Under the pieces are notes generated by a model, which ran no database searches, was not told the DNA's origin, and saw only the letters and a list, made by a program, of their open reading frames with translations. A DNA stretch of 64,000 bases, taken from assembly GCA_964433675.1 (NCBI GenBank), contig CAYSSJ010000007.1, forward strand, positions 49,523 to 113,522. The letters run 5' to 3'. Position 1 is the stretch's first letter. Each line of letters begins with the position of its first letter. Both the position numbers and the translations under genes were made by a program. The DNA is from CAYSSJ01 sp964433675. Its GTDB lineage: Bacteria > Cloacimonadota > Cloacimonadia > Cloacimonadales > TCS61. Shown piece by piece: positions 1-8,207 of this stretch.

Positions 1-380
1 CTCTGCCCTGATACGCCGCCATAAAGGCAATAATCTACTATTGCTTTGTTTTTGGTTACTTTTAGCTTATTCGACAATGCTGCTTTATCGGTTACTGGTG
101 GAAGCGAAGTACATGGCATATCGATGACAGTGGTGACTCCCCCTGCAGCAGCAGCTGAGGTTCCGGTACAAAAATCCTCTCTATCACTAAAGCCCGGATC
201 ATTGAAATGAACATGCGGGTCTATTGCTCCGGGAAAAATCAGAAAACCGGAAACATCTATCATTTCAGAGCCGCTGATCCTGTCTCTTATCTGAGTAATC
301 TTCCCATTATCGAACTCCAGATCAGCACGGATATAATCCGTATTTCCCGGCATCGCCAGCAATCCACCGTGCAATATCAT
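1..380 (-). CDS. Dihydroorotase / hydantoinase-like amidohydrolase, 5' part only
   Basis: The reverse strand from an ATG at 380 is open to the left edge of the window, so only about the first 126 residues are present. The start has a clear AGGAGG ribosome site eight bases upstream. The metal-binding signature PGAIDPHVHFNDPG is visible at about residues 55-68, followed by a GGVTTVIDMP segment. Both are typical of the cyclic amidohydrolase family (dihydroorotase, allantoinase, dihydropyrimidinase), which hydrolyse cyclic amides with a metal centre in the cytoplasm. Which substrate is used cannot be decided from this part. It is divergent from the sensor kinase at 561 and separated by about 180 bases. 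Confidence 0.85.
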   Translation of the reverse strand, partial: MILHGGLLAMPGNTDYIRADLEFDNGKITQIRDRISGSEMIDVSGFLIFPGAIDPHVHFNDPGFSDREDFCTGTSAAAAGGVTTVIDMPCTSLPPVTDKAALSNKLKVTKNKAIVDYCLYGGVSGQ

Positions 381-560
381 CTCATTCCTCCTTTTGTGAG
401 TGGCAATTTAACATCTGGTATAATATCTGTCAAAATAGTTTTGCTACGTACGGTCACTTTTTACATTTGCATACACTTAATATACTTTGAAATAATCAAA
501 AAAAGCTTTACAAAAAAACCATCATAACATTTTATTATTCTTAAGAGAGGGATATGAATT

Positions 561-3500
561 ATGAAAGAAATAGATCGGAGTAGCAAGGAAATGAACCAAG
601 CAAATAGGAAGACAATCCTGTTAGTCGAAGACGAAGCTTTGATCGCTATGGATGAAGCGAATACCATCAAGAAGTTCGGTTACGATGTACTTACTGCTAC
701 CAACGGTCAGAAAGCGATCGATATAGCAAGACAAAACCCTGACATCGATCTGATCCTCATGGATATCGATCTGGGTAGCGGAATGGATGGGACAGAAGCA
801 GCGAAAATTATCTTAGCTTTCAGAGAAGTGCCAATTGTCTTCTTAACCTCTCATTCCGAACGCGAGATGGTAGAAAAAGTCAAAGGTATCACACGCTATG
901 GTTATTTACTGAAAAATTCCGGTGATTTTGTCTTACGTTCCTCTATCGAAATGGCTTTCGAGCTATTCGATGCCCATCAAAAGACCAAAGCAGAAGAGCA
1001 AAAATATGAATTGATCGCTCAAAATACCGCTGATGTGATCTGGTTGATGGATCTAGACTTAAATCTGCTATACATTAGCCCTTCGATTGAAAAAATGACC
1101 GGCTATACTCAGGCTGAATATCTGAAATTACCCTTCGAACAAACCATGACTCCGGCTTCGTTAAAAAAAGTATATTCTTATATGCAAGAGGAAATGGAGC
1201 TTGAAAGGAGAGGTGAGGCAGATCCTACAAAAGAACGAAAGATAGAACTACAAGAATTAAAAAATGACGGATCTGTTATATGGATAGAGGCAAATATCTC
1301 TGTGTTGCGCGATAAAGATAATATCCCGATAAAACTAATCGGTGTCAGCAGAGATATTACCGAACGGAAAATGATGGAATCCGCTTTACGCGAAAGTGAA
1401 GAAAAATACCGTCGGTTCGTAGAAACTACCAATGAAGGCATCTGGGCTGTCGATAACGATTTTAAGACTACCTATATAAATACACATATGGCAAAGATGC
1501 TGGGGTATTCAAAAGATGAGATACTAAACCAACCGCTCTCGAATTTCGTTTTTCCCGAAGATATGTCTGTCTTTCAAGAAAACATTGAAATCTGCAAACA
1601 GGGTAAAAATCGGGTATATGAACAGAAGTTCCGACACAAAAAGGGTAGAACTATCTGGGTGATTATCTCAAACTCACCAATCAAAGAGCATGATGGCAGG
1701 ATTAGTGGTTGCTTCGCTATGGTTACCGATATCACTAAAATGAAACAAGCTGAACAAAGAGAGGAGACAGTCCACCATCTTCTTCGTACTATTCAGGAAA
1801 TAAACCAGATGATGATCCGTGCAAATGATGCCCAAACTCTGATAAAAATGACTTGTGATCTTTTGATTAGCAATAGAGACTACAGCCACGCCTATCTCAT
1901 TATTACAGATGAAGATAATAATCCAACATATTACGCTCAAAGTGGTTTTGAGAATGATATTGCTATACATACTCTGCCAAAATGTGCCCGAGTAGCACTA
2001 TCTCAGCCGGATATTTTCTTCGCTAAAATGGATGATGAGCTTTGCTCCGATTGCATTCTAGATCAGCAAACTGTACACCCCTATATCCAAGTGATAAAGC
2101 TGCAACATAATGAAGTGATTTATGGAGTCTTAGCAGTTTCAGGTAAAAAAGAACTACTTGATCTGAACGAAGAAAAAGACCTGCTGCGTGAAGTAGCGGG
2201 AGATATCGGCTATGCTCTGCATAATTTGATGTACGAGCAGAAGAGAATAGATACCGATACTACCCTGAAAGAAAGAGTGAAAGAACTACATAGCCTTTAT
2301 GAGATCATCAAACTCAGCACTAAACCGAACATCACTATATCTGAGGTTATGCAAAAAGTGGTGGAACTTACCACTGCTGCTATGCAATATCCTGATATTA
2401 CCAGCGCTCGTATCGTCTATGCAGATCAAATCTTCAAAACTGCCAATTATCAGCCTACCGATTGGAAGATAAATAGTGATATTATGCTTGATAACCTGAA
2501 GAGGGGCTTTATCGAAGTAAATTATTTGAGAAAACCTCCAAGATCGGATAAAGAAGCATTTTTATACGAAGAGCAGGAGCTTTTGGAGGCTATAGCCGAG
2601 CATCTAAGCACATTAATTCAACGAAAGGAAACTCTCCGGCTGTTACACGAGAACAAAGAATTTCTCGAAGTAATGCTTGATTCGATCGGTGACGCCATGA
2701 TAGCTACCGACAGAGAAGGAAAGATCATCAAGATGAATCCGATCGCAGAAGAGCTTACCGGCTGGAATTTGTCCGAAGCTGAAGGTAAAAAACTATCCGA
2801 ATGTTTTCAAATCATCAATGCCCATACCAGAAAACCCGCAAAAAACCCTGTAGATAAAGTTATGAAATCGGGCAAGGTAGAAGGCTTGGCAAATGATACC
2901 ATCTTAATAGCAAAAAATGGTAAGGAATTGCAAATCGCAGACAGTGCTGCACCTATCGAAAATGAAGAGGGACAGATATATGGTGTGATCATGATATTCC
3001 GAGATGTGAGCCACGAATATAAGAATCGCATCAGACTACAAAAAAGCAGAGATGAACTTTTTTATCGGGAGAAAGAACTGAGAACGATCGTGGATAATAT
3101 ACCCGGTATTGTCGGACGGGTAGATAAAGATCTGCGCTACATATTCGTCAGTAAGGGATATGAAACTACTTTCGGAAAATCTCGGAATGAAATCATCGGC
3201 AAGACTATGCCTGAAGTGTTATCGGAACTCGCTTATAATAATGCCAAACCATATATCGATAAAGCTTTGAGCGGAGAGTCGGTTACCTTCGAGAACTCAT
3301 TCTATCTGCCAGATGGACAAAATATGGTCGGTTTAACTACATTCATCCCTGATCTGGATGAACAAGGTAAAGTACAGGGTTTATTTATCATAGGATTAGA
3401 TATAACCGAGCGTAAACAGGCTGAGCTCAGATTGGTAGAAAAAGAAGATCAGATCCGTCAAATAGCGGAATCTACCGACGCGGTTCTATGGGAATATGAT

Positions 3501-4430
3501 ATTATCATAGACCGGTGGACTTATGTGGCACCGCAAGTGGACAAGATACTCGGATACAAACCGGATGATTGGACAAACCTACAGTTCTGGCTCGATAATC
3601 TGCACCCGGAAGACAGAGAATGGGCTTCTGAATATTGCTTCGCATGTACCAAACGAGGAGAGAAACACAGATTCGAGTATCGTTTTCGCAAAAAAAACGG
3701 GAATTATATCTGGCTTCGTGATGTAGTAAATGTGGAAATGCAAGATGAGAAACCGGTAAAACTACGCGGTATCATGATAGATATATCCGAGAGAAAAGAT
3801 GCTGAAATTAAGCTAAAAAAACTATTGGAAGAGAAAGTACTTCTGCTCAAGGAAGTGCATCACAGAATAAAAAACAATATGAGCACTATAATCAGCCTGC
3901 TATCCATCCAAGCTGCCGCCTTGAAAAACAAATCGGCTATCTCTGCCCTACAAGATGCCCAAGCAAGAATCAAATCTATGCTGCTTATCTATGAAAAACT
4001 GTTTAGTACGCAAAACTACCTCGAGATCGATGTGTCCAATTATATTTCCGAATTGGTCAACCAAGTAGCCAGCTCTTATTCTTACAGGGATAAGATAACT
4101 ATCAGCAAGGATATAGATCAGCTAATTTGGCAGCCGAAAAAAGCATTCCCGCTCGGTATCATCGTAAATGAACTGCTCACCAATGCCTATAAACATGCCT
4201 TCTCTAACAATATGCAAGGTGAGATCAGAATCTCTCTCAAACAGAAACCCGATAACAATATGGAACTAACCATCAGTGATAATGGTGTGGGATTACCGGA
4301 TAAACGTGAAGAGTCCAACCATAGTTTCGGACTTGATCTCATATCAGCTTTGGTGGAGCAGATCAACGGCGAACTCGAAATAAAAAGCGACGAAGGAACC
4401 AGCTTCAGGATCACATTCCCAAGTGAATGA
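561..4430 (+). CDS. Hybrid sensor histidine kinase with N-terminal receiver and five PAS domains
   Basis: This 1289-residue protein has no membrane segment and should be cytoplasmic. An N-terminal receiver domain (about residues 17-135) carries acidic residues E23/D24 and the phosphoacceptor D68 in the context LILMDIDLG. Five PAS-type sensory domains follow (near 145-270, 280-395, 695-810, 835-950 and 960-1085), with a GAF-like stretch at about 410-560. The C-terminal kinase core is of the HisKA_2 type (EVHHRIKNN near residue 1098) with an ATPase domain showing NELLTNAYKHA and NGVGLP. Receiver-first kinases of this type often act as phosphorelay nodes. The start follows a GAGAGGG ribosome site; a possible -10 TATACT lies at 481-486. 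No partner regulator is adjacent, so the signal and output are unknown. Confidence 0.9.
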   Translation: MKEIDRSSKEMNQANRKTILLVEDEALIAMDEANTIKKFGYDVLTATNGQKAIDIARQNPDIDLILMDIDLGSGMDGTEAAKIILAFREVPIVFLTSHSEREMVEKVKGITRYGYLLKNSGDFVLRSSIEMAFELFDAHQKTKAEEQKYELIAQNTADVIWLMDLDLNLLYISPSIEKMTGYTQAEYLKLPFEQTMTPASLKKVYSYMQEEMELERRGEADPTKERKIELQELKNDGSVIWIEANISVLRDKDNIPIKLIGVSRDITERKMMESALRESEEKYRRFVETTNEGIWAVDNDFKTTYINTHMAKMLGYSKDEILNQPLSNFVFPEDMSVFQENIEICKQGKNRVYEQKFRHKKGRTIWVIISNSPIKEHDGRISGCFAMVTDITKMKQAEQREETVHHLLRTIQEINQMMIRANDAQTLIKMTCDLLISNRDYSHAYLIITDEDNNPTYYAQSGFENDIAIHTLPKCARVALSQPDIFFAKMDDELCSDCILDQQTVHPYIQVIKLQHNEVIYGVLAVSGKKELLDLNEEKDLLREVAGDIGYALHNLMYEQKRIDTDTTLKERVKELHSLYEIIKLSTKPNITISEVMQKVVELTTAAMQYPDITSARIVYADQIFKTANYQPTDWKINSDIMLDNLKRGFIEVNYLRKPPRSDKEAFLYEEQELLEAIAEHLSTLIQRKETLRLLHENKEFLEVMLDSIGDAMIATDREGKIIKMNPIAEELTGWNLSEAEGKKLSECFQIINAHTRKPAKNPVDKVMKSGKVEGLANDTILIAKNGKELQIADSAAPIENEEGQIYGVIMIFRDVSHEYKNRIRLQKSRDELFYREKELRTIVDNIPGIVGRVDKDLRYIFVSKGYETTFGKSRNEIIGKTMPEVLSELAYNNAKPYIDKALSGESVTFENSFYLPDGQNMVGLTTFIPDLDEQGKVQGLFIIGLDITERKQAELRLVEKEDQIRQIAESTDAVLWEYDIIIDRWTYVAPQVDKILGYKPDDWTNLQFWLDNLHPEDREWASEYCFACTKRGEKHRFEYRFRKKNGNYIWLRDVVNVEMQDEKPVKLRGIMIDISERKDAEIKLKKLLEEKVLLLKEVHHRIKNNMSTIISLLSIQAAALKNKSAISALQDAQARIKSMLLIYEKLFSTQNYLEIDVSNYISELVNQVASSYSYRDKITISKDIDQLIWQPKKAFPLGIIVNELLTNAYKHAFSNNMQGEIRISLKQKPDNNMELTISDNGVGLPDKREESNHSFGLDLISALVEQINGELEIKSDEGTSFRITFPSE

Positions 4431-4431
4431 A

Positions 4432-4546
4432 GTAGGGCAATTTAACAAAATGCCTTATGTAGGACAATTTACCAAATTGTCCTTTCTTTGCAAACTACAT
4501 CTATTCCTATGCTACTTTCCCGTACGGAAATTTGATAAATTGCCGT
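4432..4546. repeat. Cluster of short hairpin repeats (GGACAATTT family)
   Basis: Three imperfect copies of one short inverted repeat follow the kinase gene. The best is GGACAATTT at 4462-4470 with its exact complement at 4474-4482 and a three-base loop, followed by TTTCTTT. Looser copies lie at 4435-4454 and 4525-4546. On the plus strand the perfect copy could act as a terminator for the kinase gene. The same element recurs at many intergenic places in this window, which is more like a dispersed REP-type repeat than a gene-specific terminator. Confidence 0.75.
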
Positions 4547-4594
4547 ATTCGGGGCGCAAATTGTTAGTTTCGTAGTGTAAAATAGCATCTTGCC

Positions 4595-4780
4595 TTACTC
4601 TTTCCGCTTCTTTATACTTGATCCTCCTTTTTGTGCCCGGATCACCGTACCTCCAACTATTAAGATCAGTCCTATCGAGACAATTGTGTCACCACCCGAT
4701 GCCAGTTTTATCCCTCTGATAACTTAAATGGCACCTATCACATTATATAATGCTGTTTTCCAATCAAACCGAACTTTCAT
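4595..4780 (-). pseudogene. Small hydrophobic ORF interrupted by an in-frame TAA
   Basis: An ATG at 4780 has a strong AAGGAGG ribosome site, but the frame stops after 18 codons (MKVRFDWKTALYNVIGAI). If the TAA at 4724-4726 is ignored, the frame continues to 4595 and gives a 61-position product with a hydrophobic glycine-rich stretch (GLILIVGGTVI) and a basic tail, as in a small membrane protein. I do not recognise the family. It lies downstream of the redoxin-like gene and may be the decayed last gene of that cassette. A sequencing error at the stop is an alternative. Confidence 0.45.
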
Positions 4781-4851
4781 GATCGCCTCCTTTTTGATCA
4801 AATCAGAATTTGATAAAAAACAAACTTCCATTTGTCAAATTATGCCGATAA

Positions 4852-5457
4852 TCATTCTAAATAACTCTCTATATTCACTATAATTTCTTCAAACTTTTCT
4901 TTCTCTGGGCTATAGGAATATGAGCTTCCAACCAGATACCTGATTTTATTATTAGCATCGATTACTATGTAAAAAGCTGAAATCAGATCTTGATGAAGCT
5001 TTTTTAATCTTGATATATTGTTCCCATTGTTATCCAAAAAGATCTGTACATCCCGTGATATATTTGCTTCTTCCAATCCCTTTATCGTATCTCTAATATA
5101 CCAATTCTCCACGAGAAACATTACTTTACCCGGGTATTTTGAAGCAAGATGATTTGCCAGTGATATGTTAGTTCTCTTACAACCGCCACACAAATAAGGA
5201 GAGCAAGTCACGAACAAGTAGTTTTCTTCTTCTAATAGATCTTCAACATCATAAGTGTCCTGTTCTAAGCTATACAAGGGAAAAGTAGCAAAGTAAAATT
5301 CATCATCAATTACCAAACCATCACAGATTTCTTCTAAGCTGTATTGAGTTGCATATTGTTCGATTATGTTCTCATCCGTATATGAACATACAGGATAAAA
5401 AATAACAAGCACGAGAATAATATATCCTATTCTTCTAGTTGATAAAATTCCAGACAT
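4852..5457 (-). CDS. Exported redoxin-like protein with CGGC motif
   Basis: The 201-residue product has an N-terminal hydrophobic export segment (about residues 10-25) and then a domain with the motif CSPYLCGGCKR (cysteines 85, 90 and 93). This resembles the active-site region of thioredoxin or AhpC/TSA-like folds. Later stretches (QIFLDNNGN, AFYIVIDANNKIRYLVG) fit a thioredoxin-like beta-strand core. A role in envelope thiol chemistry is plausible but inferred. The start at 5457 lies 31 bases inside the upstream propeller gene and has a perfect AGGAGG ribosome site, so the two are translationally linked. The pairing of a propeller protein with a thiol protein is of interest next to a cysteine-peptide locus. 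Confidence 0.6.
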   Translation of the reverse strand: MSGILSTRRIGYIILVLVIFYPVCSYTDENIIEQYATQYSLEEICDGLVIDDEFYFATFPLYSLEQDTYDVEDLLEEENYLFVTCSPYLCGGCKRTNISLANHLASKYPGKVMFLVENWYIRDTIKGLEEANISRDVQIFLDNNGNNISRLKKLHQDLISAFYIVIDANNKIRYLVGSSYSYSPEKEKFEEIIVNIESYLE

Positions 5458-6647
5458 AACTCCTCCTCATCCATATTTAGTCCAACAACAATATCTTCGA
5501 ATGATGAAACAGGTATGAAATCTATCGGGTAAAAAGCTTCTACAAAGCGATTATTTTTTAGAGAATAGATAAAGAGAAACTTATCATATCCTTTCATTTC
5601 TGCAATAGTGGATGAATGGCAGTAATAAAGGACAATAAGCTCCATTTTTTCATTAATGATAATACTATGTAATTTGCTATATCTATCGGTTATCGATTGT
5701 ACATTTCTACTTTCGAGCTTATCATATATTTGTTTTTCTTCTTCTCTGAATCTCTGAAAATCTTCAATTTTGATTGAATCGACAACTGAGTAGTTATTAT
5801 CAAATATAAACACATCTGTACCGAAAGTATTGACGGCAAAAATATGTTCATTGTATAATTCGTAAAGTACTGTATCGTATATACCACCGGTAGCTATTGA
5901 TTCCCATAAATACTTAACATTGGGGTTTTGTTTGATATATTCTTCATCACGATCAAGTATTTCCAAAGTTCTTTTATAATCATAGCTTATAAAATTTCTA
6001 TATGCTGTACTGGGCATAATTGTATCTAACAAATCAAGGCTTCTTGACTGAGGGTACCTTTCATCATAAACGATTTTAGCAATAAAACCGGCATTATCAT
6101 TTTCTCTCAAATACGAACTAGGCTTACTGCCCAAGAACATACCCTCTTTTATATAAAATGAATAACTGTAGAACATCCCACTTGTATCTATAGAATACAG
6201 AAATGGGAATTCGTCTGGTGCTATCCGGAAAGCAGAAACTCTTTTGGTAACTGAGTCATACACGTACAATATATCATTCGTTATTTTTATACAAGAGATA
6301 TCAATTATTCCCCCATTAGCAAAACTGTTAAATTGACCAATAGAATTAACGTAATTACCTTCATTATCGAAAACTGCTAATAATTGCGCTTTATTTGGAC
6401 TGGATGATGTCATAATACCTTGACTTTTTGAAGTTTCTTTGCTTATTAATGGGAAAAACAGAAGCTGATATTCATCGCTAAAAGCCATGCCCGAAGATAT
6501 ACCGTATTTATATATTCCAAAAGTAGCAGTATAATCGAAGTCATCCAAACCAGATGTGTCCAAAACCACGCTGTTGATTATTTCCAAATTTATACCATGG
6601 GAATATGAAGACACAAATAATAAGATAATTAAAATCATTTTATTCAT
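5427..6647 (-). CDS. Six-bladed beta-propeller protein, exported (satellite copy)
   Basis: This 406-residue protein begins with a signal peptide (MNKMILIILLFVSSYSHG) without a lipobox cysteine. The body shows repeated strand patterns such as AVFDNEGNYVNSIGQF and LYVYDSVTKRVSAFRI, as in NHL/TolB-like six-bladed propellers. It is the most divergent propeller here and lacks the GxGPGE motif of the other seven. The start has an AAGGAGG ribosome site and lies about 40 bases below a copy of the shared cassette promoter. It overlaps the redoxin-like gene. Function unknown; relatives in Bacteroidota-type genomes are annotated only as six-bladed propeller proteins. Confidence 0.65.
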   Translation of the reverse strand: MNKMILIILLFVSSYSHGINLEIINSVVLDTSGLDDFDYTATFGIYKYGISSGMAFSDEYQLLFFPLISKETSKSQGIMTSSSPNKAQLLAVFDNEGNYVNSIGQFNSFANGGIIDISCIKITNDILYVYDSVTKRVSAFRIAPDEFPFLYSIDTSGMFYSYSFYIKEGMFLGSKPSSYLRENDNAGFIAKIVYDERYPQSRSLDLLDTIMPSTAYRNFISYDYKRTLEILDRDEEYIKQNPNVKYLWESIATGGIYDTVLYELYNEHIFAVNTFGTDVFIFDNNYSVVDSIKIEDFQRFREEEKQIYDKLESRNVQSITDRYSKLHSIIINEKMELIVLYYCHSSTIAEMKGYDKFLFIYSLKNNRFVEAFYPIDFIPVSSFEDIVVGLNMDEEELCLEFYQLEE

Positions 6648-6685
6648 TCTATTGCCTCCTTAATTACTAATTTAGGCTGTTTAAA

Positions 6686-6714
6686 ACAATAATAAGCAAG
6701 CTATCGCTCGTCAA
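6686..6714 (-). promoter_or_regulatory. Shared cassette promoter, copy 1
   Basis: Reverse strand reads TTGACG, 17 bases, TATTGT. The spacer and flanks match the promoters at 20973, 31979 and 35171. It fires towards the propeller gene starting at 6647. Confidence 0.65.
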
Positions 6715-6775
6715 GTTTTTTTCGTTTTTTTTATTTTTTCCTCCGCATGCTATCTTACGTTTCTGTAGCACCGTA

Positions 6776-6860
6776 GGACAATTTACCAAATTGTCCTTTC
6801 TTTTCAAACCAGCTCTATTCCTGTACCATTTTACCATTGGAAAATTTGCCAAATTTCCTC
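6776..6860. repeat. Hairpin repeats (GGACAATTT family) beside the cassette promoter
   Basis: A perfect GGACAATTT / AAATTGTCC hairpin at 6776-6796 is followed by a segment of about 40 bases and a weaker copy at 6838-6858. The arrangement, including the intervening segment, is nearly the same as at 21065-21175, which shows that the whole intergenic block was duplicated, not only the hairpin. Confidence 0.75.
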
Positions 6861-6930
6861 GTTTTACCACATCAAATGTCATTTTATATAACATTGCGCA
6901 AATTTGTGTCCGTGTTTTTTTTTGTTACCA

Positions 6931-8196
6931 TCAATATATTCCCAAAACCTCTTCCCCACTATAAACTTGATATCTCAGATATGTCATCATCAGCTCATAA
7001 TTTGTCTTATGAAGTTCGATCTCGCTTTTTGCTTTTTCATTTTCGGCATTATTGAATTCCAGAAAGTCAACAATACCCGAGCGATATCTTGCCTTAGCAA
7101 GTTCATACTTCTTTACTGCCAGTTCGTTTTTTTGTTGGTGTATCTCCAATTCATCTTGCTTCAACGAGATATCGAGCAGAAATTCACTCATCTTATTGTT
7201 CGTTTCCTTCATAGTCTCATTATAGTGTATCTCCCTCTTTCTGCTCTGATATTTAGCAATAGCATGCTTGCTGCGTCTGGAGAAGTAATCTCCCAATGGA
7301 TAAGACAATGTTAGTGCGACAGTCCAATCCGAGTTTCTCATTACCGAATCGATCTGGTTGCCTACTGTCTCATAGTTATCATTGCTATCCTTCAAATAAT
7401 CTATATCCGACCATTGATAAATACCTTCCAAAGACAATCTCGGCAATAGATTGGCAAAGCTCCTTTTCAGAGCGTTTTCTGATAGCTCAACCTGATGAGT
7501 AGCCAATTGCACATCATAGTTATATTCTGGTTTTTTAGGAATGCTATCCGGGATATTGATGAAATAATCTTGCAAAGCATCGATATCGGGCTGGAATCCG
7601 ACTATTCTTTCCAGTTCATTTAGATTGGTAGCAATGTCTCTTTCCGTACGTTTGATCTGGAGAAGAGCATTTTGCATCTCGATCTGTACCGAATAGAGAT
7701 CGAGCTCATTTTTAACACCGCTTTTGAGCATCTCCTGCAAATAACTCTCTTCTACTTCATAGATCTCCAAAGATCTGTTATGAACCATCCGTTCTTTCTT
7801 CAAGATCAGCAGTTCGGTGTAGATCTGCACAATTTCGAGCACCAATTCTCTTTGCTTCTCACGCAGGTCCAAAGTGCTGATCTCTTCTTCAATTTGAGCA
7901 GCTTTGAGTGAATAATACCGTTCATCAAACAGATCTAAGTTTTGTGAAACAGAGAGCGTTTTTGCCAAAAGCCAATTACCTGATTTTCCATAATTGCTCT
8001 GCGTGGATGCAGTTATATCCGGTAGAAAATCCGTTCGAGATGAGCGCAGTGACATTGCCGCACTTTTTCGATCCATTTCAGCCTGACGAATCAATCCCGA
8101 ATTCTTCAAACCGGCATCAACACAATCTTCCAAAGTGATCTGCCCATATAGTCCTACTCCAAACAGTACAATCGACATAATTATGAATAATTTCAT
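6931..8196 (-). CDS. TolC-family outer-membrane efflux protein
   Basis: The 421-residue product has a signal peptide (MKLFIIMSIVLFGVGLYG) and the repeated long amphipathic helices of the outer-membrane efflux family. Recognisable segments are ITLEDCVDAGLKNS near the N-terminus, a repeat-like second half, and the end KARYRSGIVDFLEFNNAENE. It forms the outer-membrane channel of a tripartite pump. It is the last gene of the minus-strand operon with RND permeases and the HlyD adaptor, 11 bases after the permease gene. ATG at 8196 fits the GAGG ribosome site best; ATG at 8199 or GTG at 8202 are alternatives. Confidence 0.88.
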   Translation of the reverse strand: MKLFIIMSIVLFGVGLYGQITLEDCVDAGLKNSGLIRQAEMDRKSAAMSLRSSRTDFLPDITASTQSNYGKSGNWLLAKTLSVSQNLDLFDERYYSLKAAQIEEEISTLDLREKQRELVLEIVQIYTELLILKKERMVHNRSLEIYEVEESYLQEMLKSGVKNELDLYSVQIEMQNALLQIKRTERDIATNLNELERIVGFQPDIDALQDYFINIPDSIPKKPEYNYDVQLATHQVELSENALKRSFANLLPRLSLEGIYQWSDIDYLKDSNDNYETVGNQIDSVMRNSDWTVALTLSYPLGDYFSRRSKHAIAKYQSRKREIHYNETMKETNNKMSEFLLDISLKQDELEIHQQKNELAVKKYELAKARYRSGIVDFLEFNNAENEKAKSEIELHKTNYELMMTYLRYQVYSGEEVLGIY

Positions 8197-8207
8197 CATC
8201 ACCTCAT

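Noticed and set aside
4595..4780. Programmed read-through or recoding of the internal TAA in the small hydrophobic ORF
   Set aside because: TAA is not the usual selenocysteine or pyrrolysine codon and no recoding structure is evident; decay or sequence error is simpler.
6667..6894. 75-codon minus-strand ORF before the satellite propeller
   Set aside because: It spans the hairpin repeats and the shared promoter block; similar GNLxNCP strings appear wherever the repeat is translated. It is not a gene.
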